Position numbers and translations under genes: made by a program. Of a stretch of 64,000 bases of DNA, positions 25,791 through 34,529 are shown in pieces. The notes below the pieces were generated by a model. The model was given only the letters and a program-made list of their open reading frames with translations, was not told the DNA's origin and did no database searches. Each line of letters opens with the position of its first letter. Positions within the stretch are counted from its first letter, which is position 1. The DNA is from Bdellovibrio sp. SKB1291214 (lineage in GTDB: Bacteria; Bdellovibrionota; Bdellovibrionia; Bdellovibrionales; Bdellovibrionaceae): contig NZ_CP106855.1 of the NCBI RefSeq assembly GCF_002209355.2, positions 2,480,001 through 2,544,000 of the forward strand, read 5' to 3'.

Positions 25791-26810
25791 TTAAAGAAAG
25801 CGACGTGTTTCTAGTTCTTCGACGATGGACAAAGTTCCTTTTTTGATGGCTTTACCCAAAATGCCAGTCAGCTTGTCACTGAGAGATTGCTTTTGCTCGA
25901 ATGAGACTTTGATCACTTGGTGTTTTTCCGCCAAGGTCATTAAGTAATCATCGCTGGTGCGGATTTCATCAACTAAGCCCATGGAGATAGCTTGTTCGCC
26001 ATACCAGTATTCTCCGGTCGCAACCTGCTCAAGATTTAGTTGTGGACGGAATTTGCCGACGAAACCCTTAAATAACACGTGAGTTTCTTCAAGCTGTTGT
26101 TTGAATTTTTCCTCACCCTTAGGGGTGATCTCTCCCAAAAGGCTGACCGTGCGTTTGTATTCGCCCGCTGTGTATTCTTTGAAATCAACATCGTGTTTTT
26201 TTAGAACACGGTGAAGGTTAGGGACTTGAGCCACAACGCCGATAGAGCCCACGATCGCAAAAGGGGCACAAAGGATTTTGTTAGCTGTCACAGACATCAA
26301 GTAACCGCCAGAGGCTGCCACTTTGTCCACACAAACGGTCAAGGGAATGTTTTTTTCACGCACGCGCATCAACTGCGAAGCACAAAGGCCATAACCATGC
26401 ACCACGCCCCCCGGACTTTCCACACGAACAACAACTTCGTCTTGCGGAGTCGCGATCGTTAGAACAGCTGTGATCTCTTCGCGAAGATTTTCAACCGCCG
26501 ACGCTTTGACGTCGCCTTCAAAGTCGACGACGAAAATTTTCTTTTCATGGCCTTGGGCCTTTGAGTCGTTTGCTTTACGTTCTTCTTTAAGTTTTTTCTT
26601 AAGCTCTTTGCGTTCTGACTTAGAAACTGTGTGAGCTTTAAGGAGATTGCGGAAGCCTTTGTATTTCTTGTGCAAAAGTTCCACTTCAACTTCTGGTTTG
26701 TGTCCTGCTTTTGCGGCGATGATTGCGATGACAATGATGACTGCCAAAATAGCAAAGAGGATTAGAAAGGTCTGTGCTGCGAAGATTCCGATGCTCTGCA
26801 TTGCGTCCAT
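25791..26810 (-). CDS. sohB: SohB-type inner-membrane serine peptidase
   Basis: A 339-residue S49 (signal-peptide-peptidase-like) protease. A membrane helix spans about 10-33, a charged linker (60-88) precedes the crotonase-like domain. The catalytic pair is visible: Ser167 in VAASGGYLMS and Lys219 in YTAGEYKRTVSLLGE, plus ESPGGVVHGYG for the oxyanion region. It is the first gene of an operon with a peptide importer, implying that peptides released at the membrane are taken up. Confidence 0.92.
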   Translation of the reverse strand: MDAMQSIGIFAAQTFLILFAILAVIIVIAIIAAKAGHKPEVEVELLHKKYKGFRNLLKAHTVSKSERKELKKKLKEERKANDSKAQGHEKKIFVVDFEGDVKASAVENLREEITAVLTIATPQDEVVVRVESPGGVVHGYGLCASQLMRVREKNIPLTVCVDKVAASGGYLMSVTANKILCAPFAIVGSIGVVAQVPNLHRVLKKHDVDFKEYTAGEYKRTVSLLGEITPKGEEKFKQQLEETHVLFKGFVGKFRPQLNLEQVATGEYWYGEQAISMGLVDEIRTSDDYLMTLAEKHQVIKVSFEQKQSLSDKLTGILGKAIKKGTLSIVEELETRRFL

Positions 26811-26918
26811 GTGACTCCTTGATACAAGGGCATAAGTTATTCAGTAAATAGACAAAGGTCGAGCATCTTTTTTTGTTTGCTCAAAAAAAAGGAAGGCTCC
26901 TGATAGACTGGGTCAAGA

Positions 26919-27659
26919 ATGAATCTTCTAAGCAATTTGCTCCTCATTTTAGCGTTGACCCTAACAGCAACACTCTCGCATGCGATGGACGCGGATGAAG
27001 AGCGTCTGAGTGGTTTTGCTGAGCATCAAAGCAAGATCAAACGCTTTGATGAAGCCCGGGACGGCGGCAAGCGTGCGTTTCTTGAAAGCCAGGAGCAGTG
27101 GGACACGGAAAAAGAGCGGGATCTTGCGGAGTACAAAAAGAATAAACCTCAAACAGGTTTAGTCATGAACGAAAACAGTCCTGAATATCGCGAATGGGAA
27201 AACAAAAAGAAAGCCGAACAGGCTGAATACGAGGAATCGCGAAAAGATTTTGCGGCACAGTCTCACAAGCGTAAAGCTTTGGACCGCACAGCAAAAGGGC
27301 TTCCGACTTTAGCTCAAGAATTAGGGCTCGACGAGGAACGTCCACGTTTCGATTTCGCGAAACGTAACTTTGGAACTAAGACCGCCGGATCTGGTGGGTC
27401 TTCAGGTGGTTTTGGCCGCGGCGGGGGAGTTTCAAGCTCCAGTGGCAACTCCTCATTCCCACCTCCACCAACATTTGATGACTTCCAAGATGGTTATGTG
27501 CCAGCTCCAAATATTTCTCCTGAGGATTTTGGGGATGTGCCGCCACCACCACCGCCGCCAATGGCACCAAGTTTTGATGGTAATGGGTTTAGCAATGGCA
27601 GCGAGTTTATTCCGCCACCTCCGCCGCCGCCCGGGAATTTTGAATCCGGTGACTTTTAG
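26919..27659 (+). CDS. Secreted proline-rich protein
   Basis: A 246-residue protein with a signal peptide ending near SHA. Residues 25-125 are highly charged (Glu/Lys/Arg) and likely helical or coiled; residues 150-180 are Gly/Ser-rich; the C-terminus carries three polyproline blocks (FPPPPT, a seven-Pro run in DVPPPPPPPMAP and another in FIPPPPPPPGN) separated by acidic Asp/Phe/Gly segments. Such low-complexity stretches can span the periplasm or bind partners. No family recognised; the gene stands alone. Confidence 0.65.
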   Translation: MNLLSNLLLILALTLTATLSHAMDADEERLSGFAEHQSKIKRFDEARDGGKRAFLESQEQWDTEKERDLAEYKKNKPQTGLVMNENSPEYREWENKKKAEQAEYEESRKDFAAQSHKRKALDRTAKGLPTLAQELGLDEERPRFDFAKRNFGTKTAGSGGSSGGFGRGGGVSSSSGNSSFPPPPTFDDFQDGYVPAPNISPEDFGDVPPPPPPPMAPSFDGNGFSNGSEFIPPPPPPPGNFESGDF

Positions 27660-27681
27660 TGTCGGCCCGTGAAAAACGGTT

Positions 27682-28404
27682 TTAGGATTTCAGCAGTTCG
27701 TCGGTGTTTAGGCCGGAGTATTTTTTTACACCCTTCATGAGGTACCAGAAGATTCCTAGTAGGAAGGCCATGGATGGGACCATGATGATCGCCATGGACC
27801 ATGTGGTCATCTTGGCGATTTGCTCGTTAAGGATGACTGATTGGGCCTCGGCGGCTAGGTTGGTATCGATGTCTAGGAAGATCTTTCTTGCTAGGACAAA
27901 GTTACAGATCGCACTGAAAGCGAATGAGAGCGAGAGCCACATGGTAGCGCTTCTCATGTGCTGATGGAATTCGGCTTGTTTGCCATTTTCTTTCAATTTT
28001 TCTTCTAGCAGATCAACTTTCATCACGCCGGGGTTAAGGAAAAGGCTTTCGATGAATGGTTTTTTTGTGAAGGCAGAGCCAAAAACAAAGAGGCCCACTA
28101 AAGTGGGGAAGGCGGCTTCTTTCACTGCGAACCAGAATCCGTGAATTCCGATGACAGCAAGTCCTCCGGTTAAACCCACGTTCAGCAAACCCAGAACCGA
28201 AAAAGCATTTACTTTTTTACGCTTTAAAAGATCATAGATGCCGTAAATGATCGGAAAGGCTAAGGCCAAGATCAGCGCATTCATCGGACCGATGTGCTTT
28301 GTCAGTTTATTCAGAATCAAAACCGGCAACACGATGTTGAAGATTAAATTCAGCCAGCTATTTTCAGGTTTTGCTTGTGGGGTCGCTGCAGTCGTTTCAG
28401 TCAT
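27682..28404 (-). CDS. VC0807-like membrane protein
   Basis: A 240-residue inner-membrane protein with about six hydrophobic segments; it resembles the VC0807 family (LPVLILNKLTKHIGPMNALI, AFPIIYGIYDLLKRKKVNA) of unknown function. The ATG at 28404 (MTETTAA) is the likely start; the frame extends 15 codons further without support. It lies 75 bases downstream of ahpF on the same strand but is not obviously linked to it. Confidence 0.7.
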   Translation of the reverse strand: MTETTAATPQAKPENSWLNLIFNIVLPVLILNKLTKHIGPMNALILALAFPIIYGIYDLLKRKKVNAFSVLGLLNVGLTGGLAVIGIHGFWFAVKEAAFPTLVGLFVFGSAFTKKPFIESLFLNPGVMKVDLLEEKLKENGKQAEFHQHMRSATMWLSLSFAFSAICNFVLARKIFLDIDTNLAAEAQSVILNEQIAKMTTWSMAIIMVPSMAFLLGIFWYLMKGVKKYSGLNTDELLKS

Positions 28405-28479
28405 GGTGGGATATTTTTGTCGGCTTCGCGGCGAAATGCAAGGATGCATGCCGCGTCAGCCGACAAGAGGCAGGGTATT

Positions 28480-30051
28480 TTAGGCGTGGTCGTACATGCG
28501 ATCTTCAAAGGCTGCGAGCGCTGCCTTTGCGCCTTCGCCCATGGCGATGACAATCTGCTTATACGGAGTCGTGGTAACGTCACCGGCAGCGTAAATGCCT
28601 TTCACGCTTGTGCGGCATTTTTCGTCCGTGATGATTTCACCGAACTTGGTGAGTTCCACAGTCCCTTTTAGGAACTGGCTGTTTGGAACCAGCCCGATTT
28701 GCACGAACACACCATCCAGATCCAATTTTTCAAGCTTGTTGGATTCACGATCTGTGTATTCCAGCTGATGAACTTTCGCGCCATCACCCAAAACTTTTTC
28801 AGTTTTTGCACCTGTGATCACAGATACGTTGGGCAATGATTTCAGTTTATCAACAAGGATACGGTCCGCTTTAAGCTCATTATTGTATTCGATAACCACA
28901 ACTTCGCGAACGATACCAGCAAGGTCGATCGCTGCCTCGACGCCAGAGTTTCCTCCGCCGATAACAGCGACTTTTTTACCTTTATAGAATGGACCGTCAC
29001 AGTGAGGGCAGTACGCCACACCACGTCCCATGTATTCTTTTTCGCCTTCGACACCGAGTTCACGCCATTTCGCACCCGTTGTGACGATAATGGAATCAGC
29101 AACCATGTGTTCGCCACTTTCAAGCTCGATCGTTTTGATTTTGCCTTCGGTTTTGATGGTTTTCACACGGCGATTTTCCAAAACGCGCACGGGGTAACTT
29201 GCAACGTGTTGGTTAAGTTGCGCTGCTAGTTGAGGACCTTCAGTGTAAGTTACACCGATTAAATTCTCGATGCCCTTTGTCTCTTGCACCTGACCCCCGA
29301 TTTTTTCAGTGATCAAAGCTGTGCTGAGACCTTTGCGAACGGAATAAATCGCAGCAGAAGCTCCCGCAGGACCGCCGCCGATAACCAACACGTCAAAATG
29401 GCCTAAGTTTTTGTTCACGGGCTCAGCGGGTTCCGCAGAGGCGTTCGCATCGATGCCAAAAGTTTTTTCAAGCTTTTCAATCAAATCCAAAACAGAGATG
29501 CGACCCGAGTGGAACATTTTACCGTTACCAGCCAAACTTGGAACGCCTTGGATGCCCAATTTTTGAACTTCGTCTTGCACATAGCCACCATCGATCACTT
29601 CATGCTTCATGTTTCCGTGAGCCAGTGTGATCAAGTTCAAAGCTTGAACAACTTCAGGGCAGTTTTCACAAGTCAAAGACATAAACGTCTGAACTGTGAT
29701 GCCCTTGTTTAATCTGCGAACACGGTCCACAAGTAAGCTATCCAGCAACTTGCCTTTGCCGTCAGTGTTTAAAATCGCAAGGATCAGCGAGGTGAATTCG
29801 TGTCCACCTGGAATGCCTTTGAATGAAATTCCTGTCGGTTTGCCCTGATAGGCGATGTGGAACGCAGGAACTGGCGAAGTATTACCAGATTCTTTAACGA
29901 GGATGTTGGGAGATGTCTCTGCCACATCGTTTAACATTTCAAGAAGGTCTTTGTGATCTTCGTGGCTGCTGTTATCGATGAGGAGTTCTACCGGCTTTTC
30001 AAGTTTGCCGAATACAGAAACAAGTTGTTCGCGGAGTGATGAATCTAACAT
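28480..30051 (-). CDS. ahpF: Alkyl hydroperoxide reductase subunit F
   Basis: NADH-dependent disulphide reductase that recharges AhpC. The 523-residue protein has the N-terminal double-thioredoxin-like domain with TCENC (Cys128, Cys131), FAD-binding VIGGGPAGASAA, the thioredoxin-reductase-like redox site YCPHCDGPF and the pyridine-nucleotide site VIGGGNSGVEAA. All functional cysteines are present. It follows ahpC by 146 bases, a stretch with a small GGTGCGG/CCGCACC inverted repeat but no clear promoter. Confidence 0.95.
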   Translation of the reverse strand: MLDSSLREQLVSVFGKLEKPVELLIDNSSHEDHKDLLEMLNDVAETSPNILVKESGNTSPVPAFHIAYQGKPTGISFKGIPGGHEFTSLILAILNTDGKGKLLDSLLVDRVRRLNKGITVQTFMSLTCENCPEVVQALNLITLAHGNMKHEVIDGGYVQDEVQKLGIQGVPSLAGNGKMFHSGRISVLDLIEKLEKTFGIDANASAEPAEPVNKNLGHFDVLVIGGGPAGASAAIYSVRKGLSTALITEKIGGQVQETKGIENLIGVTYTEGPQLAAQLNQHVASYPVRVLENRRVKTIKTEGKIKTIELESGEHMVADSIIVTTGAKWRELGVEGEKEYMGRGVAYCPHCDGPFYKGKKVAVIGGGNSGVEAAIDLAGIVREVVVIEYNNELKADRILVDKLKSLPNVSVITGAKTEKVLGDGAKVHQLEYTDRESNKLEKLDLDGVFVQIGLVPNSQFLKGTVELTKFGEIITDEKCRTSVKGIYAAGDVTTTPYKQIVIAMGEGAKAALAAFEDRMYDHA

Positions 30052-30197
30052 TGAGAGAGCCTCCTTTAATAAAAAACGATCTTAAAGCTGCCATTCAGAA
30101 CTTGAATAGGACCTTTAAAATCGTCGATGGAGAGCTGGTGCGGGGAGAGAGCCACCGCACCAACCGTTGAAACGTTCGGTAACTGATCTAAAACAAA

Positions 30198-30764
30198 TTA
30201 GATTTTACCAACTAGGTCCAAACCAGGTTTCAAAGTAGATTTACCTGGAGTCCATTTAGCTGGGCATACTTCACCTGGGTTTGCAGCGATGTATTGAGCC
30301 GCTTGAGTTTTGCGGAACAACTCATCAGCGTTACGGCCGATACCGTTGTCTTGAACTTCAGCTAGTACGATTTTACCTTCTGGATTTACCAAGAAAGTAC
30401 CACGGTAAGCCAAACCTTCTTCTTCAATGTGAACGCCGAATGCGCGAGTCAATTGGAATGTAGGGTCTGCCAACATTGGGTATTTGATTTTTTTGATTGT
30501 TTCAGAAGCATCATGCCATGCTTTGTGCGTGAAATGAGTATCTGTAGAAACGCCGTAGACTTCTACGCCCAATTTTTGGAAATCAGCGTATTTATCAGCC
30601 ATGTCACCCAATTCAGTTGGGCAAACGAATGTAAAGTCAGCTGGGTAGAAGAAAAAGATAGCCCATTTGCCTTTAAGGTCGTTTTTAGTCACAGTTTTGA
30701 AACCGTTGTTGTGGTAAGCTTGCACTTTGAAATCAGGCACTTGCGTGTTGATGATAGTTTGCAT
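30198..30764 (-). CDS. ahpC: Alkyl hydroperoxide reductase C, 2-Cys peroxiredoxin
   Basis: Reduces hydrogen peroxide, organic peroxides and peroxynitrite. The peroxidatic Cys48 is in PADFTFVCPTELGD and the resolving Cys167 in GEVCPAKW; the C-terminal tail is that of AhpC-type typical 2-Cys peroxiredoxins. Length 188 is standard. Its ATG is followed upstream by an OxyR-type operator shared with divergent oxyR, so peroxide induction is expected. Confidence 0.96.
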   Translation of the reverse strand: MQTIINTQVPDFKVQAYHNNGFKTVTKNDLKGKWAIFFFYPADFTFVCPTELGDMADKYADFQKLGVEVYGVSTDTHFTHKAWHDASETIKKIKYPMLADPTFQLTRAFGVHIEEEGLAYRGTFLVNPEGKIVLAEVQDNGIGRNADELFRKTQAAQYIAANPGEVCPAKWTPGKSTLKPGLDLVGKI

Positions 30765-30860
30765 TTATTCTCCTAAGAATAATGGTGTTGTGTAGGGGAT
30801 CCTTGCGGATCAAATAACTTGCTACTTGATTAGACTAGAAGATCCGAGCCTATTAGTAAA

Positions 30861-30896
30861 ATAGATTATAAATATACCTTGATAGATTTTATCTAT
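30861..30896. promoter_or_regulatory. OxyR operator between ahpC and oxyR
   Basis: ATAGATTTTATCTAT at 30882-30896 matches the OxyR half-operator ATAGnTnnnAnCTAT at every defined position. A second block at 30861-30875, ATAGATTATAAATAT, matches all but one position. The blocks are six bases apart (21 bp centre to centre, two helical turns), close to the classical spacing of seven for a tetrameric OxyR site. Confidence 0.85.
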
Positions 30897-30930
30897 TGAC
30901 GTAGAATCCTTATAAGACAAGGGGTTCACG

Positions 30931-31893
30931 GTGAAATTAAAGGTTAACTTTTCTTTGACGCAGCTCGAATATGTCATGGCTGTCCATAAGTATGGACATT
31001 TTGCTAAGGCCGCAGACGCCTGCAACGTCACCCAACCTACGTTAAGCATGCAAATCCAGAAGCTCGAAGATGAACTTGGAGTCGTGATCTTTGATCGCTC
31101 CAAGAAGCCTATTCTGTTAACGGATGCAGGTAAGAAGTTAATTTCTCAAATGCAGACGGTCTTATTTGAAGCCCGAAAGATTGAAACGATCCTGCTTGAA
31201 GGTACAAAAGGTTCTCGCAAGGGAACGCTGACGGTGGCGATCATCCCGACGATAGCTCCATACTTGCTGCCTCGCTTGTTACCCGTGTGCGTGGAAACTT
31301 TGCCAGACCTAGAACTCAACATTAAAGAAATGCAGACGGATCAAATCATCGAAGCGTTAAACAAAGACGAAATCGATGTCGGGGTCCTTGCCACTCCGAC
31401 TCAGGTGCCGGCGATGTTTGAATATCCGCTTTACTATGAGCCTTTTTATGTCTTGTGCGACAAGAATCACGAATATGCTCAACATAAAAAAATCAAATAT
31501 CAGTCTTTGGGTATGGATGACATTTGGCTTTTAGAAGAAGGCCACTGTCTGCGTAATCAGATATTAGATCTGTGTTCCATCAAAAAGAAAAAAGGTGGGG
31601 TCGAACGCAAATATAAGTTCGAAAGTGGTTCTTTAGAAACGTTAAAGAATTTAGTGGATTTATATGGTGGCTATACATTGTTACCACAGCTGGCGACTCA
31701 TACGATCGGGGATCGCAGTCAAGTGGTGCAATTCGAGCGCCCCATTCCAGCCCGCGAAATCGGGATGGTCTGCCGTCGTGAGCATTATAAGTCAGAACTT
31801 GTCGATGCGTTGGGAGAAGCAATATTAAAAGCCATCCCTGAAGACCTTCGCAAAATTAAACCCAAAGACTTGGACGTGTTGCCAATCGCATAA
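30931..31893 (+). CDS. oxyR: Peroxide sensor OxyR
   Basis: A 320-residue LysR-type regulator. The HTH (HFAKAADACNVTQPTLSMQI) is at about 23-42. In the effector domain EGHCLRNQILDLC carries Cys206 and Cys215, nine residues apart as are Cys199 and Cys208 of E. coli OxyR, so a redox disulphide switch is expected. It starts with GTG at 30931, six bases after AAGGGG. Divergent orientation to ahpC with an OxyR-type operator between them supports the name. Confidence 0.93.
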   Translation: MKLKVNFSLTQLEYVMAVHKYGHFAKAADACNVTQPTLSMQIQKLEDELGVVIFDRSKKPILLTDAGKKLISQMQTVLFEARKIETILLEGTKGSRKGTLTVAIIPTIAPYLLPRLLPVCVETLPDLELNIKEMQTDQIIEALNKDEIDVGVLATPTQVPAMFEYPLYYEPFYVLCDKNHEYAQHKKIKYQSLGMDDIWLLEEGHCLRNQILDLCSIKKKKGGVERKYKFESGSLETLKNLVDLYGGYTLLPQLATHTIGDRSQVVQFERPIPAREIGMVCRREHYKSELVDALGEAILKAIPEDLRKIKPKDLDVLPIA

Positions 31894-31908
31894 GTGCGTT
31901 GGCGGGCT

Positions 31909-32079
31909 TTACGATTTGTGCTCTTTACGAACGCCTTTGAAAGGCGTTTTGTCTTCTTTTTGGTCGATGAATTTGCCGCTTTCATCTCGTTTTGTGAAAT
32001 CCTCATTGCGGGGATTTTCAACTTGGGAACGATGCTTGACGGCTCCTCTGCGAAAATTCTTGCCAGTATTTGTTGCCAT
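31909..32079 (-). CDS. Small conserved hydrophilic protein
   Basis: A 56-residue basic protein starting MATNTGKNFRRGAVKHRSQV and containing KRDESGKFIDQK and TPFKGVRKE. I recall short proteins in varied bacteria with this RRGAVK-RSQ ... PFKGVR layout and no known function, but cannot verify this here. It converges on oxyR with a 15-base gap. Codon use and motif layout look genuine despite the small size. Confidence 0.6.
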   Translation of the reverse strand: MATNTGKNFRRGAVKHRSQVENPRNEDFTKRDESGKFIDQKEDKTPFKGVRKEHKS

Positions 32080-32097
32080 AATCTTCTTCCATTAAGG

Positions 32098-32130
32098 AAA
32101 AAAGGAAGGGTGTGAGGCCTTCCTTTTTTT
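32098..32130. terminator. Bidirectional terminator
   Basis: AAAAAGGAAGG (32099-32109) pairs with CCTTCCTTTTT (from 32118), with A/T tracts on both sides. It ends the Ser-rich small gene on the minus strand. Confidence 0.8.
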
Positions 32131-32138
32131 AGAGAGAG

Positions 32139-32303
32139 TTATTCTTCATCTTCCATGGACGAAGAAGAGCTTCTGTTGGAGCTTCCAGAGCGTGAAGAGG
32201 AACCTTTATTAGAAGAGCCTCTGCGATTGCTGGAAGAGCTTGATTTCGAACTGCTGCCGGATTGTTTTGATGATCCCGAGCGAGATCCGCCTGAATTTTT
32301 CAT
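32139..32303 (-). CDS. Small serine-rich disordered protein
   Basis: A 54-residue protein that is about half serine, with Gly, Asn, Lys and Arg between and an acidic MEDEE end. The ATG at 32303 has a perfect AAGGAGG five bases upstream, strong evidence that it is translated. No fold is expected; a role as a disordered cytoplasmic protectant or binding partner is only a guess. It belongs to a series of similar tiny genes at 31909-32915. Confidence 0.6.
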   Translation of the reverse strand: MKNSGGSRSGSSKQSGSSSKSSSSSNRRGSSNKGSSSRSGSSNRSSSSSMEDEE

Positions 32304-32313
32304 ACGATCCTCC

Positions 32314-32496
32314 TTATTCACCTTGATTCATGCCGCTGCGTTGGCCTTGGTTTTGATTTTGATTAGAAGATTGTTGGTTGCCTTGGCCAGTTTGAGACGA
32401 AGATTTATTGCCGCCTTGTTGCTGGTTCCAATTTTCCTGACCTGTTTTTTGGCCCTGTTGTTGTTTGCCAGATTGATTGCTTTGTTGGTTAGCCAT
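32314..32496 (-). CDS. Small Gln/Asn/Gly-rich disordered protein
   Basis: A 60-residue protein starting MANQQSNQSGKQQQGQKTG, made mainly of Gln, Asn, Ser and Gly. AAGGAGG precedes the ATG at 32496 by five bases; the frame is open further upstream without a ribosome site. It sits 10 bases upstream of the Ser-rich gene on the same strand, so the two are probably cotranscribed. The composition is prion-like. Confidence 0.6.
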   Translation of the reverse strand: MANQQSNQSGKQQQGQKTGQENWNQQQGGNKSSSQTGQGNQQSSNQNQNQGQRSGMNQGE

Positions 32497-32689
32497 AAAG
32501 ACCTCCTTGTTATGCCTTGTTCGGGCAGTCTCAGCGTACGACTGAGCAGAGGTGGGCACCAGAGAGAATGTCGTGATTATGAACAGATTCACGACGAACT
32601 TCGAGTCATATCCTAGGATTCTCGGAACAAACAAATCATTTTAGGTTGTCTTTTTTTGATAACACTGCAAGGTCGCTGCGTGAAAATAC

Positions 32690-32724
32690 AAAAAACAACG
32701 GGAAGGCGTTGAACCTTCCCGTTG
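32690..32724 (-). terminator. Terminator after Asn/Ser-rich small gene
   Basis: CAACGGGAAGG (32696-32706) and CCTTCCCGTTG (32714-32724) form an 11-bp perfect stem; on the minus strand six T follow (32690-32695). Confidence 0.85.
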
Positions 32725-32729
32725 AATAG

Positions 32730-32915
32730 CTACTCATCATCATGGTTGTGTGAGGAGTTTTTAGGAGAGTTCCTTTCCGAACTCTTTGTGGGAATGTTCC
32801 TTTGTTCGTTGTGAATTATTGAATTCATAGTGTTCATAGAATTCATTGCGGAACTATTTTTATTCGATGAATTTGAGCGTTTCATGTTCGTTTTGGAGTT
32901 CATTGAGTGTTTCAT
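32730..32915 (-). CDS. Small Asn/Ser-rich protein
   Basis: A 61-residue hydrophilic protein beginning MKHSMNSKTNMKRSNSSNKN with repeated Met-Asn-Ser steps in the middle (MNSMNTMNSI) and an acidic end (NHDDE). GGAGG lies eight bases before the ATG at 32915 and a strong terminator follows, so it is a complete one-gene unit. Function unknown. Confidence 0.6.
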   Translation of the reverse strand: MKHSMNSKTNMKRSNSSNKNSSAMNSMNTMNSIIHNEQRNIPTKSSERNSPKNSSHNHDDE

Positions 32916-33180
32916 AAATTAAACCTCCATGGTTTAAGGCCGCACTGGCAGCCTTATACTAAATCCGTTTTCGGCAAGTGGATAAAAATAATTCTGGGCG
33001 TGGCGATCTCGAGACATTTATGCGCCAGTTATGGAAGAAGTTTTGAACTGGTAACTCGAAGTGGGATGGTTCTATGATGAATTTGTAAGATGCGTATTCA
33101 GTTGCTGCATCGCAAAGGCTCTGGTCGAATCAAGACCTTTCTGAAATCATCTTCGTACGAGTAAAATTTTAAGGGGATCT

Positions 33181-33534
33181 ATGAAAGCGTTATTTTCTTC
33201 TGTCGTGATTTTTCTGGCTGCTTCAACTTCTTTGGCGTCGGGTGTTTACCGCTGTCCTATCATCTCAGGGGACCTCGCAGGTGCGGATGCGGTGACGATC
33301 ATCGAGGACTGCCGGGACTCTTTGACGATGAAAATCACGGGCCGGGGAGAGACCCTGGCAACGAAGGTTGTTAAGTATGATTTCCAGAATTCCAACCCAG
33401 AAGTGATGATGTTTAAATCCGATGACCGTAAGACCTTCGTTTCTGTAGAAAAAGATTATGTCGGTTTAAAGGTGCAGGTGTCCGACATGAACTACATCGT
33501 CAGATCGAACTATTGCCAGCAGGTGGGATGGTAG
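33181..33534 (+). CDS. Small secreted protein, unknown
   Basis: A 117-residue exported protein with signal peptide MKALFSSVVIFLAASTSLA. The mature part has three cysteines (YRCPI, EDCRD, NYCQQ) and beta-like alternation. AAGGGG stands just upstream of the ATG. It is a single gene closed by a terminator at 33591. No family recognised; the Cys placement near both ends recalls the two small secreted proteins at 11.3-12.2 kb. Confidence 0.65.
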   Translation: MKALFSSVVIFLAASTSLASGVYRCPIISGDLAGADAVTIIEDCRDSLTMKITGRGETLATKVVKYDFQNSNPEVMMFKSDDRKTFVSVEKDYVGLKVQVSDMNYIVRSNYCQQVGW

Positions 33535-33590
33535 TCCCAGAGTGACGAAAAGCGCTGTCTAAAGTTTGAACAAGTGGGAAAGCATTGCAA

Positions 33591-33619
33591 AGCCTCAGGG
33601 TGACCCCTGGGGCTTTTTT
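33591..33619 (+). terminator. Terminator
   Basis: AGCCTCAGGG (33591-33600) pairs with CCCCTGGGGCT (from 33604) with one mismatch, followed by six T. Confidence 0.8.
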
Positions 33620-33675
33620 CATTCTGTGGTATAAGTTACACGTCTTGTTTCTCTAACTAATTGTCGGAGTGGTCT

Positions 33676-34260
33676 GTGAATACAATGAAATCTATTTTTT
33701 CAGTGATGATCGTAGCACTAGCAGTTGTCGGCTGTAATTCAAGTTCCGGTGGCGGCGGAGGTCCTGCTCCCGCCAATGAAGTTTATCCGCAAGGAACAGT
33801 TATCGGACCTTATGAGCCGGGCCAAGGTCCCCAAAATGGTCAATACGGTCAGTCCATTCAGCCTGGCACTTACGACGCAGAAATCCGTTGCGACAACCAT
33901 GCACGCATCACGGATGTGGCAATCGAGTTCTCGTTAAGACAAGACGGTGGTTATACACAAAGCATTTTTAATGTCGAAGACCGCTGCTGGCAAAACTGCA
34001 CGATGATTGGTGAAGGTACTTATTCTGCGACTGCAAATAGCATTACCTTCAATCAAACGCGTTTGGTGAACGAAGCAGGTGGCATGTTGCAAGGTCCTCG
34101 TAATAACATTTTGCAAATGGATATGTCAGCACCCGCACCTCGTCCAAGAAGAGGCAAACCGTCGACAAAAACTATTGTTCTTAGAGACAATGGCACGGAA
34201 AACGTTTGTGGTGGTCCCTTCAGCATGATCTTGAAAAAACAATCAGTTCGTCGCCACTAA
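33676..34260 (+). CDS. Lipoprotein, unknown
   Basis: A 194-residue lipoprotein from GTG at 33676, chosen because GGAG lies six bases upstream; ATG 33685 is the alternative. The signal ends in the lipobox VVGC followed by a Ser/Gly linker (NSSSGGGGGPAP) and a Gly/Gln/Pro-rich tether. The globular part (from about residue 65) has cysteines in EIRCDNH, EDRCWQNCTM and ENVCGG. The lack of Asp after the lipid Cys suggests outer-membrane sorting. Function unknown. Confidence 0.7.
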   Translation: MNTMKSIFSVMIVALAVVGCNSSSGGGGGPAPANEVYPQGTVIGPYEPGQGPQNGQYGQSIQPGTYDAEIRCDNHARITDVAIEFSLRQDGGYTQSIFNVEDRCWQNCTMIGEGTYSATANSITFNQTRLVNEAGGMLQGPRNNILQMDMSAPAPRPRRGKPSTKTIVLRDNGTENVCGGPFSMILKKQSVRRH

Positions 34261-34343
34261 TTGCCAGTGTTGATTGGCACTTTTGCGCGATTTTATAAAC
34301 ATTGATTTAAACTAAGGGCGTCCCTAACAGGAGGCCCTTTTTT

Positions 34344-34529
34344 ATGTCTAAATTCCAATCTCAAAAACAGTCACAAGAAAAAGCAGAGAAATCAACGGTT
34401 CAGCCCGCAGGTAAACAGTCCCCAAAACAGCCGGAGCCCCGCCAAATCAATCAGGCGATCCGTGATAACGAGGCCCTAAACTATGAAGACCAAGATCATC
34501 AACAATACGGGCGGTCTTTAAAGCACTAG
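34344..34529 (+). CDS. Small Gln/Lys-rich hydrophilic protein
   Basis: A 61-residue protein beginning MSKFQSQKQSQEKAEKSTVQ, rich in Gln, Lys, Pro and Glu, with no hydrophobic stretch. AGGAGG stands about ten bases upstream. Like the genes at 31.9-32.9 kb and 61.0 kb it is a tiny disordered protein. Its end overlaps the convergent LysR gene by four bases. Confidence 0.55.
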   Translation: MSKFQSQKQSQEKAEKSTVQPAGKQSPKQPEPRQINQAIRDNEALNYEDQDHQQYGRSLKH

